From an uncultured Lachnospiraceae bacterium (lineage in GTDB: Bacteria; Bacillota; Clostridia; Lachnospirales; Lachnospiraceae): a stretch of 64,000 bases of DNA. The notes beneath the pieces were generated by a model. It was given only the letters and a program-made list of their open reading frames with translations, made no database searches and was not told the origin of the DNA. A program made the translations under genes and the position numbers. The stretch lies in assembly GCA_947626395.1 (NCBI GenBank), contig CANQRU010000016.1, positions 1 through 64,000 on the forward strand. The letters are read 5' to 3'. Shown one piece after another: positions 13,080 through 22,098 of this stretch. Every line of letters starts with the position of its first letter. Position 1 is the stretch's first letter.

Positions 13080-14106
13080 GACGGCTCTGCGGACTGTGGA
13101 GACGGTAAATGATATCGTAGTTCGGGTATCGACGGATACCGGCGAAGCGGGCTACGGCGAGGCGCCGCCTACGGCGGTGATCACCGGCGATACGAAGGGT
13201 TCGATCCGCTGCGCCATCGAGGAATTTATCGCGCCGAGCATCAAGGGCATGGATATCGAGAATCTGGACGGCATTATGCACAAGCTGCACAGCTGCATCC
13301 TGAAGAATACGTCGGCGAAGGCGGCGGTGGATATGGCCGTCTACGATCTGTTCGCCAAATCCTGCGGAAAGCCGCTCTACAAGGTGCTGGGCGGAAGCCG
13401 GACGGAATTTGAGACGGACCTGACGATCAGCGTCAACGAGATCGGCGAAATGGTTTCCGACAGTCTGAAGGCAGTGGAGCAGGGATTCGGGATCCTGAAG
13501 ATCAAAGTAGGCAAGGAGAGTCTGAAGGATATCGAGCGGATCAAAGCGATCCGCGACGCAGTGGGGCCGGACGTGAAGCTGCGCATCGACGCCAACCAGG
13601 GGTGGACGGCGAAGGATGCGGTGCGGATCATCCGAACACTGGAGGATATGGGCATTGAGATGGACCTGGTGGAGCAGCCGGTGTCGGCCCATGATTTCGC
13701 GGGGATGCAGTATGTGACGAGCCGGGTGAATACGAAGATCCTGGCGGACGAGAGTGTATTTTCCCCGGAGGACGCGATTAAGCTGATTCAAGGGAGGGCG
13801 GCCGATCTGATCAATATCAAGCTGATGAAGACTGGCGGAATCTATGAGGCGCTGAAGATCTGCGCGATTGCCGAGAGCTTCGGCGTGGAGTGCATGATCG
13901 GGTGTATGCTGGAGAGCAAGATCGCGGTCAGCGCGGCGGCTCATCTGGCTGCCGGCAAAGGCGTGATCACCCGGGCAGATCTGGACGGGCCGAGCCTGTG
14001 CCGGATCGATCCGTATACGGGCGGACCGGTCTATGAAGGCAGCCGGATCATTATGAATGAGACGCCGGGCATCGGAATTACCGCGGTGCCGGGGTTCGAG
14101 GTATAG
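13021..14106 (+). CDS. Dipeptide epimerase, enolase superfamily (361 aa)
   Basis: Muconate-lactonizing subgroup signature: catalytic lysines in LKIKVGKE and LINIKLMKTGG, metal ligands in LRIDANQGW, LVEQP and ILADES. This matches L-Ala-D/L-Glu epimerases (YcjG/YkfB), which convert murein-derived L-Ala-D-Glu for catabolism. The start at 13021 was preferred; ATG 13015 is also possible behind GAGAGGAGAG. It lies between a beta-lactamase-fold gene and an NlpC/P60 gene, as expected for murein-peptide salvage. Exact dipeptide specificity cannot be read from the sequence. Confidence 0.85.
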   Translation: MKITKIDVAEVNIPLVTPFKTALRTVETVNDIVVRVSTDTGEAGYGEAPPTAVITGDTKGSIRCAIEEFIAPSIKGMDIENLDGIMHKLHSCILKNTSAKAAVDMAVYDLFAKSCGKPLYKVLGGSRTEFETDLTISVNEIGEMVSDSLKAVEQGFGILKIKVGKESLKDIERIKAIRDAVGPDVKLRIDANQGWTAKDAVRIIRTLEDMGIEMDLVEQPVSAHDFAGMQYVTSRVNTKILADESVFSPEDAIKLIQGRAADLINIKLMKTGGIYEALKICAIAESFGVECMIGCMLESKIAVSAAAHLAAGKGVITRADLDGPSLCRIDPYTGGPVYEGSRIIMNETPGIGITAVPGFEV

Positions 14107-14120
14107 GAGGAATCAACAGA

Positions 14121-15041
14121 ATGAGATACGGAATCGTAAAAGGATCGCTCTGTACGATCTATGAGGAAGCGTCGGAGAAAATGATGTCCGACGGGCAGGT
14201 ATTGTCGGGAATCGCCGATGAGGTGACGCATGGAATGATCGTGGCGGTCACCGGGGACGCGGAGGCAGAGAAATATCCGGAGATGGAGTGTCCTGCGGGC
14301 ATGTTCCTGCCGGTCCGCACATTTTATAACTATACTGGATATCTTCCGGCGGAGGATGTGCTGGAGGTGCCGCTTGAGACGGCGAAAGAGTGGGAGGCGT
14401 CCGACCTGCGGGTGGTGAACGGCATCTGCGTGGATGTGACGTCGCTTCCGAAGGTGCAGGGCGTGAAGCTGATCAGCCTGTTCCGCGGCAGTCTGGTGAA
14501 GGTTCTGGACTGGGAGTCGGAGCGAGAAGGCTGGGCCAGGGTAGAACTGGCGGACGGCCGCGCCGGATACATGCGGAATCAGTTCCTTTCAGAGAAGAAA
14601 TTTTCCCAGGCCGGCGCGTGGCTTGACGAGCTTCCGCAGGCGGAGATCGCCGATGAAAACGCATTTCGGCGGGCGGTTGCAGAGACGGCGAAGACCTATC
14701 TGGGCGTTCAGTACCGCTGGGGCGGCAAGACCACGGCCGGCATCGACTGTTCTGGACTGGTCTCAGCCAGCTATATGCTGAACGGTATCCTGATCTACCG
14801 GGACGCCAAGATCATGGAAGGATTCCCGTTAAAGGAGATTAAGAAGGAAGATATGAAAATGGGCGACCTGTTGTTCTTCCCGGGTCATGTGGCTATGTAT
14901 CTGGGCGATGGGTTGTATATCCATTCTACTGGCAGGATCGGAAGCGGCGGAGTGGTTTTCAATAGTCTGAATCCGGACAGCCCGATCTACCGGCAGGATC
15001 TGGTGGACTGCATGAAGGCGGTCGGGAGTATATTTATGTGA
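14121..15041 (+). CDS. NlpC/P60 peptidase, YkfC-like (306 aa)
   Basis: Two SH3-like segments occupy the first 165 residues (VVNGICVDVTSLPKVQG, FRGSLVKVLDWESEREGWAR), followed by an NlpC/P60 catalytic domain with Cys in GIDCSGLVSASYM, His in FPGHVAMYLGDG and a third residue near YIHSTG. No signal peptide is present, which is the mark of YkfC-type gamma-D-glutamyl-diamino acid endopeptidases acting on recycled muropeptides inside the cell. GGAGG precedes the ATG, 14 bp after the epimerase gene. Confidence 0.87.
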   Translation: MRYGIVKGSLCTIYEEASEKMMSDGQVLSGIADEVTHGMIVAVTGDAEAEKYPEMECPAGMFLPVRTFYNYTGYLPAEDVLEVPLETAKEWEASDLRVVNGICVDVTSLPKVQGVKLISLFRGSLVKVLDWESEREGWARVELADGRAGYMRNQFLSEKKFSQAGAWLDELPQAEIADENAFRRAVAETAKTYLGVQYRWGGKTTAGIDCSGLVSASYMLNGILIYRDAKIMEGFPLKEIKKEDMKMGDLLFFPGHVAMYLGDGLYIHSTGRIGSGGVVFNSLNPDSPIYRQDLVDCMKAVGSIFM

Positions 15042-15067
15042 CGATTTTCGGTGAGGAGAGGTCGGAA

Positions 15068-15096
15068 TTGTGAAGGACTGTGCCGTACAGTATAAA
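15068..15096 (+). promoter_or_regulatory. Possible promoter of second beta-lactamase-fold gene
   Basis: TTGTGA (15068-15073), 17 bp, TATAAA (15091-15096) in the 184-bp gap after the NlpC/P60 gene. Confidence 0.4.
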
Positions 15097-15225
15097 AATC
15101 GTAAAGCTGTGAAAAACTATAGCGCAAACGGCATTTGATTGTGATAAATGCAGTGGAAGCGATGAAGGACGAGAAACCCTGGCGAAAAAATATGGTTTCG
15201 GGAATGCAGGAAGGAGAAAAGTAGT

Positions 15226-16074
15226 ATGATGGACGCGAGATTAACATTGGAGAAACGCATCGAGGCGGAACTGAAGAGCTATGATGGATTTGTCGGCATC
15301 TACGCCGACGATTTCCACGGAAATATCATTTCCATGGGTGCGGATGAGAAATTCGAGACGGCCAGCACCGTGAAGACTTACATACTGGCGACTCTGTTCG
15401 ACCAGATCGACAAAGGGAAAGCCAGCTTAGACGATATGCTCACCTACCGTGAGGACCACTTTGTGGACGGCAGCGGCGTGCTGTGCGCGCTGGATCCGGG
15501 AGCGGTGCTGCGGGTGAAGGACGTGGCGACGCTGATGATCATCGTCAGCGACAACATTGCTACGAATATTATGATCGATTATCTTGGCGTGGACACGATC
15601 AACGCCTGCATCCAGAAGCTGGGCTGTAAGGATACGGTGCTGCACAATCCGATTCATTTCGATCTGTATGACAAGCTGGGAACTACGACGCCGCGGGATT
15701 ACGCCAGCATTTTTACGAGACTGGCGAAGGGGGAACTGCTGAACCCGAAGGCGGACGCGCAGATGGTGGAGATCTTCAAGAAGCAGCATTACAACAGCAT
15801 GCTGACGAAGGATTTCCCGCAGTATTTCATGGACAGCGACAATACGGACGACGTGATCTTCAAGGTGGCGTCCAAGAGCGGGAGCATGAACGCATGCCGC
15901 AACGACGGCGGGATCATTTTCACGCCGTACGGGCCGTATGTGCTGGTGATGCTTCATAAGAATTTCAGCGACGCCATGTATTACGCGGGCCATCCGGCGA
16001 CAATGTTCGGCGCGAAGATCAGCCGGATGCTCCTGGACCAGTTCCTGGCGCTGGAGGGACGGTTCGTGCTGTGA
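15226..16074 (+). CDS. Second cytoplasmic beta-lactamase-fold serine hydrolase (282 aa)
   Basis: Motifs S-T-V-K (TASTVKTYI), S-D-N (IVSDNIATN) and K-S-G (ASKSGSMNACRNDGGI), plus TTTPRDYASIFTRLAKG typical of the class A fold. There is no signal peptide. It is only a distant paralogue of the gene at 12162, so this is probably a second specificity rather than a recent copy. AAGGAG lies before tandem ATGs. It overlaps the following protease gene by 4 bases (GTGA). A murein-peptide or D-amino-acid-peptide hydrolase is suspected. Confidence 0.75.
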   Translation: MMDARLTLEKRIEAELKSYDGFVGIYADDFHGNIISMGADEKFETASTVKTYILATLFDQIDKGKASLDDMLTYREDHFVDGSGVLCALDPGAVLRVKDVATLMIIVSDNIATNIMIDYLGVDTINACIQKLGCKDTVLHNPIHFDLYDKLGTTTPRDYASIFTRLAKGELLNPKADAQMVEIFKKQHYNSMLTKDFPQYFMDSDNTDDVIFKVASKSGSMNACRNDGGIIFTPYGPYVLVMLHKNFSDAMYYAGHPATMFGAKISRMLLDQFLALEGRFVL

Positions 16075-16637
16075 GCGAATACGAGATCGTCCGCTCCCGC
16101 CGCAAAACCATTTCCCTGCAGGTGACGCGGGACGGCCGCGTGGTGGTGCGGTGTCCTATGCGGACGCCGGTCCGTCAGATCCGGGAGTTTGTGGAAAACC
16201 ACGCGGACTGGGTGCAGGAGAACGTTGAGAAAGTGCGGGAGCAGCAGGAGAATCGGCCCATTTTCACGGAAATGGAGATCTGGCAGTACCGGGAGATGGC
16301 CCGGCGCGTGCTGACGGCGAAGACGGAGCTGTGGGCGGCGCGGATGGGCGTGACCTACGGGCGGATCGCGATTCGGCAGCAGGCGACCAGGTGGGGCAGC
16401 TGCAGTACAAAGGGGAACCTCAATTACAACTGGGTGTTGATTCTGGTGCCGGAGGATCTGCAGGATTATGTGGTGGTGCATGAACTGGCCCACCGGCGGG
16501 AGATGAACCATTCGCCCCGGTTCTGGAAGATCGTGGCGGAGCAGATTCCGGACTATGCGGTCAGGAGAAAGCGGCTGAAGGAGTATGCGGGGTATACGGA
16601 TATCCAGACCGCGCCGGAGGGGTGGGGAGACCTATGA
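16071..16637 (+). CDS. YgjP-like zinc metallopeptidase (188 aa)
   Basis: DUF45/YgjP family: the zinc motif H-E-L-A-H (VVVHELAHRREMNHSPRFW) and a downstream His are intact, preceded by TRWGSCSTKGNLNYNW, the family signature. GTG start overlapping the stop of the gene before (GTGA). No signal peptide. Members are predicted intracellular metalloproteases of unclear substrate. It is coupled at its end to recJ through ATGA. Confidence 0.85.
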   Translation: MSEYEIVRSRRKTISLQVTRDGRVVVRCPMRTPVRQIREFVENHADWVQENVEKVREQQENRPIFTEMEIWQYREMARRVLTAKTELWAARMGVTYGRIAIRQQATRWGSCSTKGNLNYNWVLILVPEDLQDYVVVHELAHRREMNHSPRFWKIVAEQIPDYAVRRKRLKEYAGYTDIQTAPEGWGDL

Positions 16638-18397
16638 TTTCAAAATGGATGGTATATGCAAAAAAAGCAGATTTTGACGGGCTGGCGCGGCAGTTCGGCA
16701 TCACGCCGGTGACGGCGCGGATCATCCGCAATCGGGACGTGGTCGGCGAGGAGGCGGTCCGGCGATACCTGTACGGGACGCGGCGGGACCTCTACTCGCC
16801 GCATCTTCTGAAGGACGCGGATAAGGCTGCGGAGATTCTTCTTGAGAAGATCGCCGCAGGAAAATGGATCCGCATCGTGGGCGATTATGATATCGACGGC
16901 GTGTGCTCTACATATTTGTTGTATACGGCGCTTAAGCGGCTCGGCGCAAAGGCAGACTATGAGATCCCGGACCGAATCAAGGACGGTTACGGCATCAACG
17001 AGCAGATCATCGAGGCGGCTGCGGCGGACGGCGTCGATACGGTGCTGACCTGCGACAACGGAATTTCCGCGGTGCCGCAGATGGAGTACGCAAGGCAGCA
17101 CGGACTGACGGTGGTGATCACGGATCATCACGACATCGCCCAGGACGCGGATGGGAAGGACATTCTGCCGTGGGCTTCGGCTATTGTCAATCCGAAGCAG
17201 GCCGACTGTACCTACCCGTGGAAGGAGATCTGCGGTGCGGTGGTGGCTTACAAATTGATCCAGATTCTCTATGAGCGGGCCGGGATTCCTATGAGCGAAT
17301 GGGAGGATATGCTGGAGTTTGCGGCGATCGCCACCGTGGGAGATGTGATGCGGCTGCAGGACGAGAACCGGATCATCGTGAAAGAAGGCTTAAAGCAGAT
17401 TCCGCGGACGAAGAGCATCGGGCTTAGGCTGTTGGTAGAGAAGAATAATCTGGATATTCACAATCTGAGCGCCTACCATATCGGTTTTGTCATCGGCCCG
17501 TGCCTGAACGCGGGCGGACGGCTGCAGACCGCCAAGCTGGCGCTGCGGCTCCTGCTGAGCCGGGACGCGGCGGAGGCGGATGCATTGGCGCAGGAGCTGA
17601 AGCTTCTGAACGACCAGCGCAAGGATATGACCGCACAGGGTCTGGAGCAGGCGGTGCAGCAGGTGGAGGAACATTTTCGGAATGATAAGGTTCTGGTGGT
17701 CTATCTGCCGGACTGTCACGAATCCCTGGCCGGTATCATCGCCGGGCGGCTCCGGGAGCGGTACAATAAGCCGTCCTTCGTCATCACGAAGTCCGAGGAC
17801 GGCGTCAAGGGCTCCGGACGGTCCATCGAGGCGTACCATATGTTTGCGTCGCTCTGCGAGGTGAAGGAGTTGTTCACCAAGTTTGGCGGTCACCCGATGG
17901 CGGCCGGGCTTTCCATGGCGGAAGAGGCAGATGTGGAGCGGCTGCGCCGGCAGCTGAACGAGCGGGCGAAGCTGACGGAGGAGGATTTCATCCCGAAGCT
18001 GTGGATCGACGTGCCGATGCCCATGGATTACGTGACGGAGGATTTCATTCATGAGCTGGAACTTCTGGAGCCCTTTGGAAATGGGAACGAGAAACCGCAG
18101 TTTGCCCAGAAGGGGCTGCGGATCCGCTCCGCGCGGGTGCTGGGGAAGAACCGCAACGCGGTGAAGCTGGCGGTGATCACGCCGGGCGGGACGCCGATGG
18201 ACGCGATGGTTTTTACCGACGGGGACGCGTTTCTGGAGGAAATGGGGGACAGCCGCGTGATGGACGCCATATACTACCCGACGATCAATGAATATAATGG
18301 GAACCGGACAATCCAGGCGGTGGTGAAGGAGTGGAAATTTGCGCCCGGGGTTGAAAAAAACCATACGATTGGATATAATGGGAAAAACCATAGTTAA
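16634..18397 (+). CDS. recJ: Single-strand-specific exonuclease RecJ (587 aa)
   Basis: DHH-family nuclease motifs: GDYDIDGVCSTY (about residue 82), NGISA, VITDHHD (about 163) and, further on, NAGGRL and GGHPMAAGLS of the DHHA1 domain. A C-terminal OB-like part follows (LRIRSARVLGKNRNAVKLAV). The start at ATG 16634 overlaps the previous stop; a GTG 12 bases earlier was rejected. It degrades 5' single-stranded ends in recombination and repair. The N-terminal segment (VYAKKADFDGLARQFGITPV) matches the family. Confidence 0.92.
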   Translation: MISKWMVYAKKADFDGLARQFGITPVTARIIRNRDVVGEEAVRRYLYGTRRDLYSPHLLKDADKAAEILLEKIAAGKWIRIVGDYDIDGVCSTYLLYTALKRLGAKADYEIPDRIKDGYGINEQIIEAAAADGVDTVLTCDNGISAVPQMEYARQHGLTVVITDHHDIAQDADGKDILPWASAIVNPKQADCTYPWKEICGAVVAYKLIQILYERAGIPMSEWEDMLEFAAIATVGDVMRLQDENRIIVKEGLKQIPRTKSIGLRLLVEKNNLDIHNLSAYHIGFVIGPCLNAGGRLQTAKLALRLLLSRDAAEADALAQELKLLNDQRKDMTAQGLEQAVQQVEEHFRNDKVLVVYLPDCHESLAGIIAGRLRERYNKPSFVITKSEDGVKGSGRSIEAYHMFASLCEVKELFTKFGGHPMAAGLSMAEEADVERLRRQLNERAKLTEEDFIPKLWIDVPMPMDYVTEDFIHELELLEPFGNGNEKPQFAQKGLRIRSARVLGKNRNAVKLAVITPGGTPMDAMVFTDGDAFLEEMGDSRVMDAIYYPTINEYNGNRTIQAVVKEWKFAPGVEKNHTIGYNGKNHS

Positions 18398-18421
18398 GCA
18401 TATAGAAAGGCGGATAATACC

Positions 18422-19669
18422 ATGGTAAATCAGGTAATGGATTTTCTTGAGCAGCAGGATCCGGAGGTCGGAGCGGCCATCAAGCAGGAGGCGGCCCGCC
18501 AGCGGCGGAACCTGGAACTGATCGCGTCGGAGAATATCGTGTCGGAGGCCGTGATGGCGGCTATGGGCACGGTCCTGACCAATAAATACGCGGAGGGCTA
18601 CTCCGGCAAGCGCTATTACGGCGGCTGCGAGTACATCGACGTGGTGGAGACGCTGGCCATCGAGCGGGCGAAGAAGCTGTTCGGCTGCGACTACGCCAAC
18701 GTGCAGCCCCATTCCGGGGCACAGGCCAACATGGCGGTGTTTCTGGCGATGTTAAAGCCCGGAGATACCTTTATGGGCATGAATCTGGATCAGGGCGGCC
18801 ATTTGTCCCACGGAAGCCCTGTGAATTTCTCCGGGATGTATTTTCATATGGTGCCTTACGGCGTCGATGAAAATGGATTCCTGGACTACGACGAGATGGA
18901 GCGCATCGCTCTTGAGTGTAAGCCGAAAATGATCCTGGCCGGCGCCAGCGCTTACGGCCGCGTGATCGATTTCAAGCGGTTCCGCGAGGTGGCGGACAAG
19001 GTGGGCGCGTATCTGATGGTGGACATGGCCCATATCGCCGGACTGGTGGCGGCAGGCGTCCATCCCAGTCCGATCCCCTACGCGGACGTGGTCACGACGA
19101 CGACTCACAAGACGCTGCGCGGACCGAGGGGCGGCATGATCCTGGCGAATAAGGAAGCCGCGGAGAAATTTAATTTCAACAAAGCGATCTTCCCGGGGAC
19201 GCAGGGCGGTCCGCTGGAGCATGTGATCGCGGCCAAGGCGGTGTGCTTCGGCGAGGCGCTGAAGCCGGAATTTAAGACGTATCAGCAGCAGATCGTAAAG
19301 AACGCCAAGGCGCTGGCAGAGGAGCTGCAGAAGCAGGGCTTTAAGATCCTGACCGGCGGTACGGACAATCATCTGATGCTGGTGGATCTGCGGGGCATGG
19401 ATATCTCCGGCAAGGAACTGCAGAACCGCTGCGACCAGGTATACATCACGCTGAACAAGAACGCGGTGCCGGGCGATCCGAGAAGTCCGTTCGTGACCTC
19501 CGGCGTGCGCATCGGAACGCCGGCCGTGACTTCCCGCGGCCTCGTGGAAGCGGATATGGCCAAGGTGGCGGAGTGCATCTGGCTGACCGCGACGGATTTT
19601 GAGGCGAAGGCCGATTATATCCGGGCGGAAGTGACGAAGATCTGCGAGAGGTATCCGATCTACAAATAA
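18422..19669 (+). CDS. glyA: Serine hydroxymethyltransferase (415 aa)
   Basis: Full-length PLP enzyme interconverting serine and glycine with tetrahydrofolate. Seen: [20 protein letters not shown] near the N-terminus, [10 protein letters not shown], and the PLP-lysine motif [14 protein letters not shown] (about residue 230). A GAAAGGCGG ribosome binding site precedes the ATG. It follows recJ by 24 bp. No T-box or glycine riboswitch was found upstream. Confidence 0.97.
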   Translation: MVNQVMDFLEQQDPEVGAAIKQEAARQRRNLELIASENIVSEAVMAAMGTVLTNKYAEGYSGKRYYGGCEYIDVVETLAIERAKKLFGCDYANVQPHSGAQANMAVFLAMLKPGDTFMGMNLDQGGHLSHGSPVNFSGMYFHMVPYGVDENGFLDYDEMERIALECKPKMILAGASAYGRVIDFKRFREVADKVGAYLMVDMAHIAGLVAAGVHPSPIPYADVVTTTTHKTLRGPRGGMILANKEAAEKFNFNKAIFPGTQGGPLEHVIAAKAVCFGEALKPEFKTYQQQIVKNAKALAEELQKQGFKILTGGTDNHLMLVDLRGMDISGKELQNRCDQVYITLNKNAVPGDPRSPFVTSGVRIGTPAVTSRGLVEADMAKVAECIWLTATDFEAKADYIRAEVTKICERYPIYK

Positions 19670-19725
19670 GTGAGGAGAAACTCCTGGATTTATGAATGAT
19701 CAGGGTGAAAGAAGGAATTTTATTT

Positions 19726-20667
19726 ATGGACATTCAGTATTTATTGTTCCTGCAGAATATAAGAGAGGCGCTGGGAGGCGCATTCAACAGCTTCTTTCTG
19801 CAGATGAGCGACCTGTCGTACGGCATATTCGTCTGGCTGCTGGCCTGCGTGATGTTCTGGTCGGTGGATAAGAAGAACGGCCGGTTCCTGTTCCTGAACG
19901 TCGGCTTTTCCCGGTTCTTCATGCAGGTACTGAAGCTGACGTTCTGCGTGTACCGGCCCTGGATCCGTTCGGATCAGATCGTGCCGGTGGAAACGGCTTC
20001 CGGGTATTCATTTCCAAGCGGCCACAGCGTTACGGCTACGGCGAATTACGGAACCATGATCGAGAGATACCGGAAGCACAGGCCGCTGTGTATTTTCCTG
20101 GGAATTATGATCCTGCTCACGATCTTTTCCAGAAATTATATCGGCGCTCACACGCCGCAGGATGTTGTGGTCGCTACGCTTCTGGGCTTTGTGGTCGTAT
20201 TCTGCGGCGTTAAGGTATGGGAGTGGTTCGAGGCGCATTCGGACAGGGATTATCTTCTTCCCTGCGTCGGCGTGGTGCTGACGGTGCTTTTCCTGCTTTA
20301 TATTTCGCTCAAATCCTATCCGATGGACTATGTGGACGGCAAGCTTCTGGTGGATCCGAAGAAAATGATGATCGACGGCTATAAGGACGCCGGGCGGATC
20401 CTGGGCGTCACGCTGGGGTGGTTCCTGGAGCGGCGGCTTGTGAATTTCTCGATGGACGTGTCCGCGCCGCAGAAAGTTACGAGGGCCGGAGTGGGCGCGC
20501 TTCTGCTGATCTTTTATGAGAAATGCGCGATGCCGGCGATGACCGCGGCCTTTGTTTCTCCTTGGGTCAATTCCTTTGCGACGTTTCTGGAGCTGATCCT
20601 TCTGATGGTGATCTACCCGCTGTGTTTCTCCCGGATGGAGAAGAGCGGCAAAGCCGGGAAGAATTAA
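19726..20667 (+). CDS. PAP2-type membrane phosphatase (313 aa)
   Basis: The three PAP2 motifs are in order: KLTFCVYRPW, PSGHS and SRNYIGAHTPQDV. They are set among about seven hydrophobic segments, so this is an integral membrane lipid phosphatase, perhaps acting on undecaprenyl or phosphatidate phosphates. MDIQYLLFLQ was chosen as start (19726), with AAGGAATTTT before it. The C-terminal part, with extra membrane spans, makes it longer than minimal BcrC-type enzymes. Confidence 0.85.
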   Translation: MDIQYLLFLQNIREALGGAFNSFFLQMSDLSYGIFVWLLACVMFWSVDKKNGRFLFLNVGFSRFFMQVLKLTFCVYRPWIRSDQIVPVETASGYSFPSGHSVTATANYGTMIERYRKHRPLCIFLGIMILLTIFSRNYIGAHTPQDVVVATLLGFVVVFCGVKVWEWFEAHSDRDYLLPCVGVVLTVLFLLYISLKSYPMDYVDGKLLVDPKKMMIDGYKDAGRILGVTLGWFLERRLVNFSMDVSAPQKVTRAGVGALLLIFYEKCAMPAMTAAFVSPWVNSFATFLELILLMVIYPLCFSRMEKSGKAGKN

Positions 20668-20705
20668 TGTCATTTTCCGATTGACGGAACCCGCGAATGA
20701 TGATA

Positions 20706-20905
20706 CAGTTATATCCAGCCAAACAGCATACGCTTCTGCGCCGGGAGGCGCCGACGCGGGCAACCGCGCCGAGGGAACACGACTGAGACTGTCGGGCTAT
20801 CCCAGTAACCGTGAAGCTGACGAACGGGCAATCAAGTCACTGCCGCAAGGCGGGAAGGCGCCCTAGTAGGAAGAAGCTAAGCCGGGAGACCTGTCTGCGT
20901 ATGAA
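20706..20905 (+). promoter_or_regulatory. Cobalamin riboswitch
   Basis: The B12 box is well conserved (AAGCCGGGAGACCTG at about 20879-20893). It is preceded by CACTGCCGCAAGGCGGGAAGGC and, further upstream, by GGGAACACG...GACTG, in the order of the cobalamin aptamer. Ends are approximate. It precedes a terminator and the BtuFCD-like genes, so high cobalamin should switch the transporter off. Confidence 0.9.
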
Positions 20906-20961
20906 ACACTTCTGGGGTTGGGTGGGAACAGCGCGGGTCTGTGCGAATCTGCGTGTTTTTG

Positions 20962-20994
20962 TTGCTCTCCAATCTGGGGGAGCAACTTTTTTTC
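20962..20994 (+). terminator. Riboswitch-controlled terminator
   Basis: GTTGCTCTCC pairs with GGGGGAGCAAC, followed by seven T. Situated between the aptamer and the first transporter gene. Confidence 0.88.
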
Positions 20995-21051
20995 TGTGAG
21001 TGCTCCTTCTTCTGTCTGGCGAGATCAAATATCGAAAGGAGCAGTTCCAAA

Positions 21052-22098
21052 ATGAAAAACAGAAAATTTTTGACAGCGGGCATCGCTGTCATGCTGTCGT
21101 GCGCGCTTGCGGCGTGCGGCGGCCAGGCGGGGACACAGCAGACGATGGCTGCGACGGAGGCGGTTACGGAGACCGCGACGCCGTCTATGGAGACCACGAC
21201 GGAAGAGGTATCAGTGGCGGCCGCGGAAGAGACCACAGCAGAAACCACCGAGGCGAAGACGGAAGTATCCGGTCCCATCACAATCACGGACATGCTGGGG
21301 CGGGAGATCACACTGGAGCAGCCGGCTGCGCGGGTCGTGGCGCTGACGCCTTCCGACTGCGAGATCCTTTTTACCATCGGCGCCGGCGATACGCTGGTGG
21401 GCCGCGGCGAATACTGCGATTATCCGGCGGAGGTTCTTGACATTCCGACGGTGCAGTCCGGCGCTGAGACCAATATCGAGGAAATCCTGGCGCTGGAGCC
21501 GCAGCTTCTGATCATGAGCACCATGTCGCAGACCGAGGAGCAGGCCGCGCAGCTGGAGGCGGCCGGCGTCCAGGTAGTGATCAGCGACGCCCAGGACATC
21601 GCGGGCGTCTATACGGCGATCGAGATGATCGGAAAACTGATGGGCAGGGATGAGAGCGCCGCGGAAGTGATCGATAACATGAAGACCACATTTGCGGAGA
21701 TCGAGGAGAAATCCGCCGGCGACGGCAGCAAGACCATTTACTTCGAGGTATCGCCGCTGGAGTACGGCCTATACACGGCGGGAGCCCATACCTTTATGGA
21801 TGAGGTGGCGAATATGCTGGGCGTTAAGAATTGCTTCGCCGACGTGGAAGGCTGGAGCGCCATTTCCGAGGAGCAGGTGCTGGAGCGGAACCCGGATTAC
21901 ATCATGACGATCACCATGTACTATGGCGAGGGTCCCACGCCGGAGGAGGAGATCCTGGGCCGCGCGGGCTGGGAAAATGTGACTGCGGTGAAGAATAAGG
22001 CGATCCTGAATCTCGTGAATAACGAACTGTCCCGTCCGGCGCCGAGGCTGGCGGACGGCGCGAAGATGCTGTATGATTTTGTATATGGAGAAGAATAG
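21052..22098 (+). CDS. btuF: Cobalamin-binding ABC transporter lipoprotein (348 aa)
   Basis: A lipoprotein signal with lipobox LAAC (MLSCALAACGG) is followed by a Thr/Glu-rich linker of about 60 residues and a Peripla_BP_2 domain (RVVALTPSDCEILFTIGAGD, LEPQLLIMSTMSQTEEQ). Located on the outer face of the membrane. The start at 21052 has AAAGGAGCAG before it; upstream codons lie in the riboswitch expression platform. The class also binds ferric siderophores, but the riboswitch indicates corrinoids. It overlaps the permease gene by 26 bases. Confidence 0.85.
   Translation: MKNRKFLTAGIAVMLSCALAACGGQAGTQQTMAATEAVTETATPSMETTTEEVSVAAAEETTAETTEAKTEVSGPITITDMLGREITLEQPAARVVALTPSDCEILFTIGAGDTLVGRGEYCDYPAEVLDIPTVQSGAETNIEEILALEPQLLIMSTMSQTEEQAAQLEAAGVQVVISDAQDIAGVYTAIEMIGKLMGRDESAAEVIDNMKTTFAEIEEKSAGDGSKTIYFEVSPLEYGLYTAGAHTFMDEVANMLGVKNCFADVEGWSAISEEQVLERNPDYIMTITMYYGEGPTPEEEILGRAGWENVTAVKNKAILNLVNNELSRPAPRLADGAKMLYDFVYGEE

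Noticed and set aside
12904..13944. Long minus-strand reading frames opposite the epimerase gene and other GC-rich genes
   Set aside because: Long antisense frames are expected with this codon usage. They lack ribosome binding sites and show arginine/histidine-rich, non-natural composition.
12162..16074. Antibiotic-resistance beta-lactamases
   Set aside because: Neither protein has a signal peptide and both are embedded with cytoplasmic murein-peptide enzymes; the omega-loop motif is not evident.
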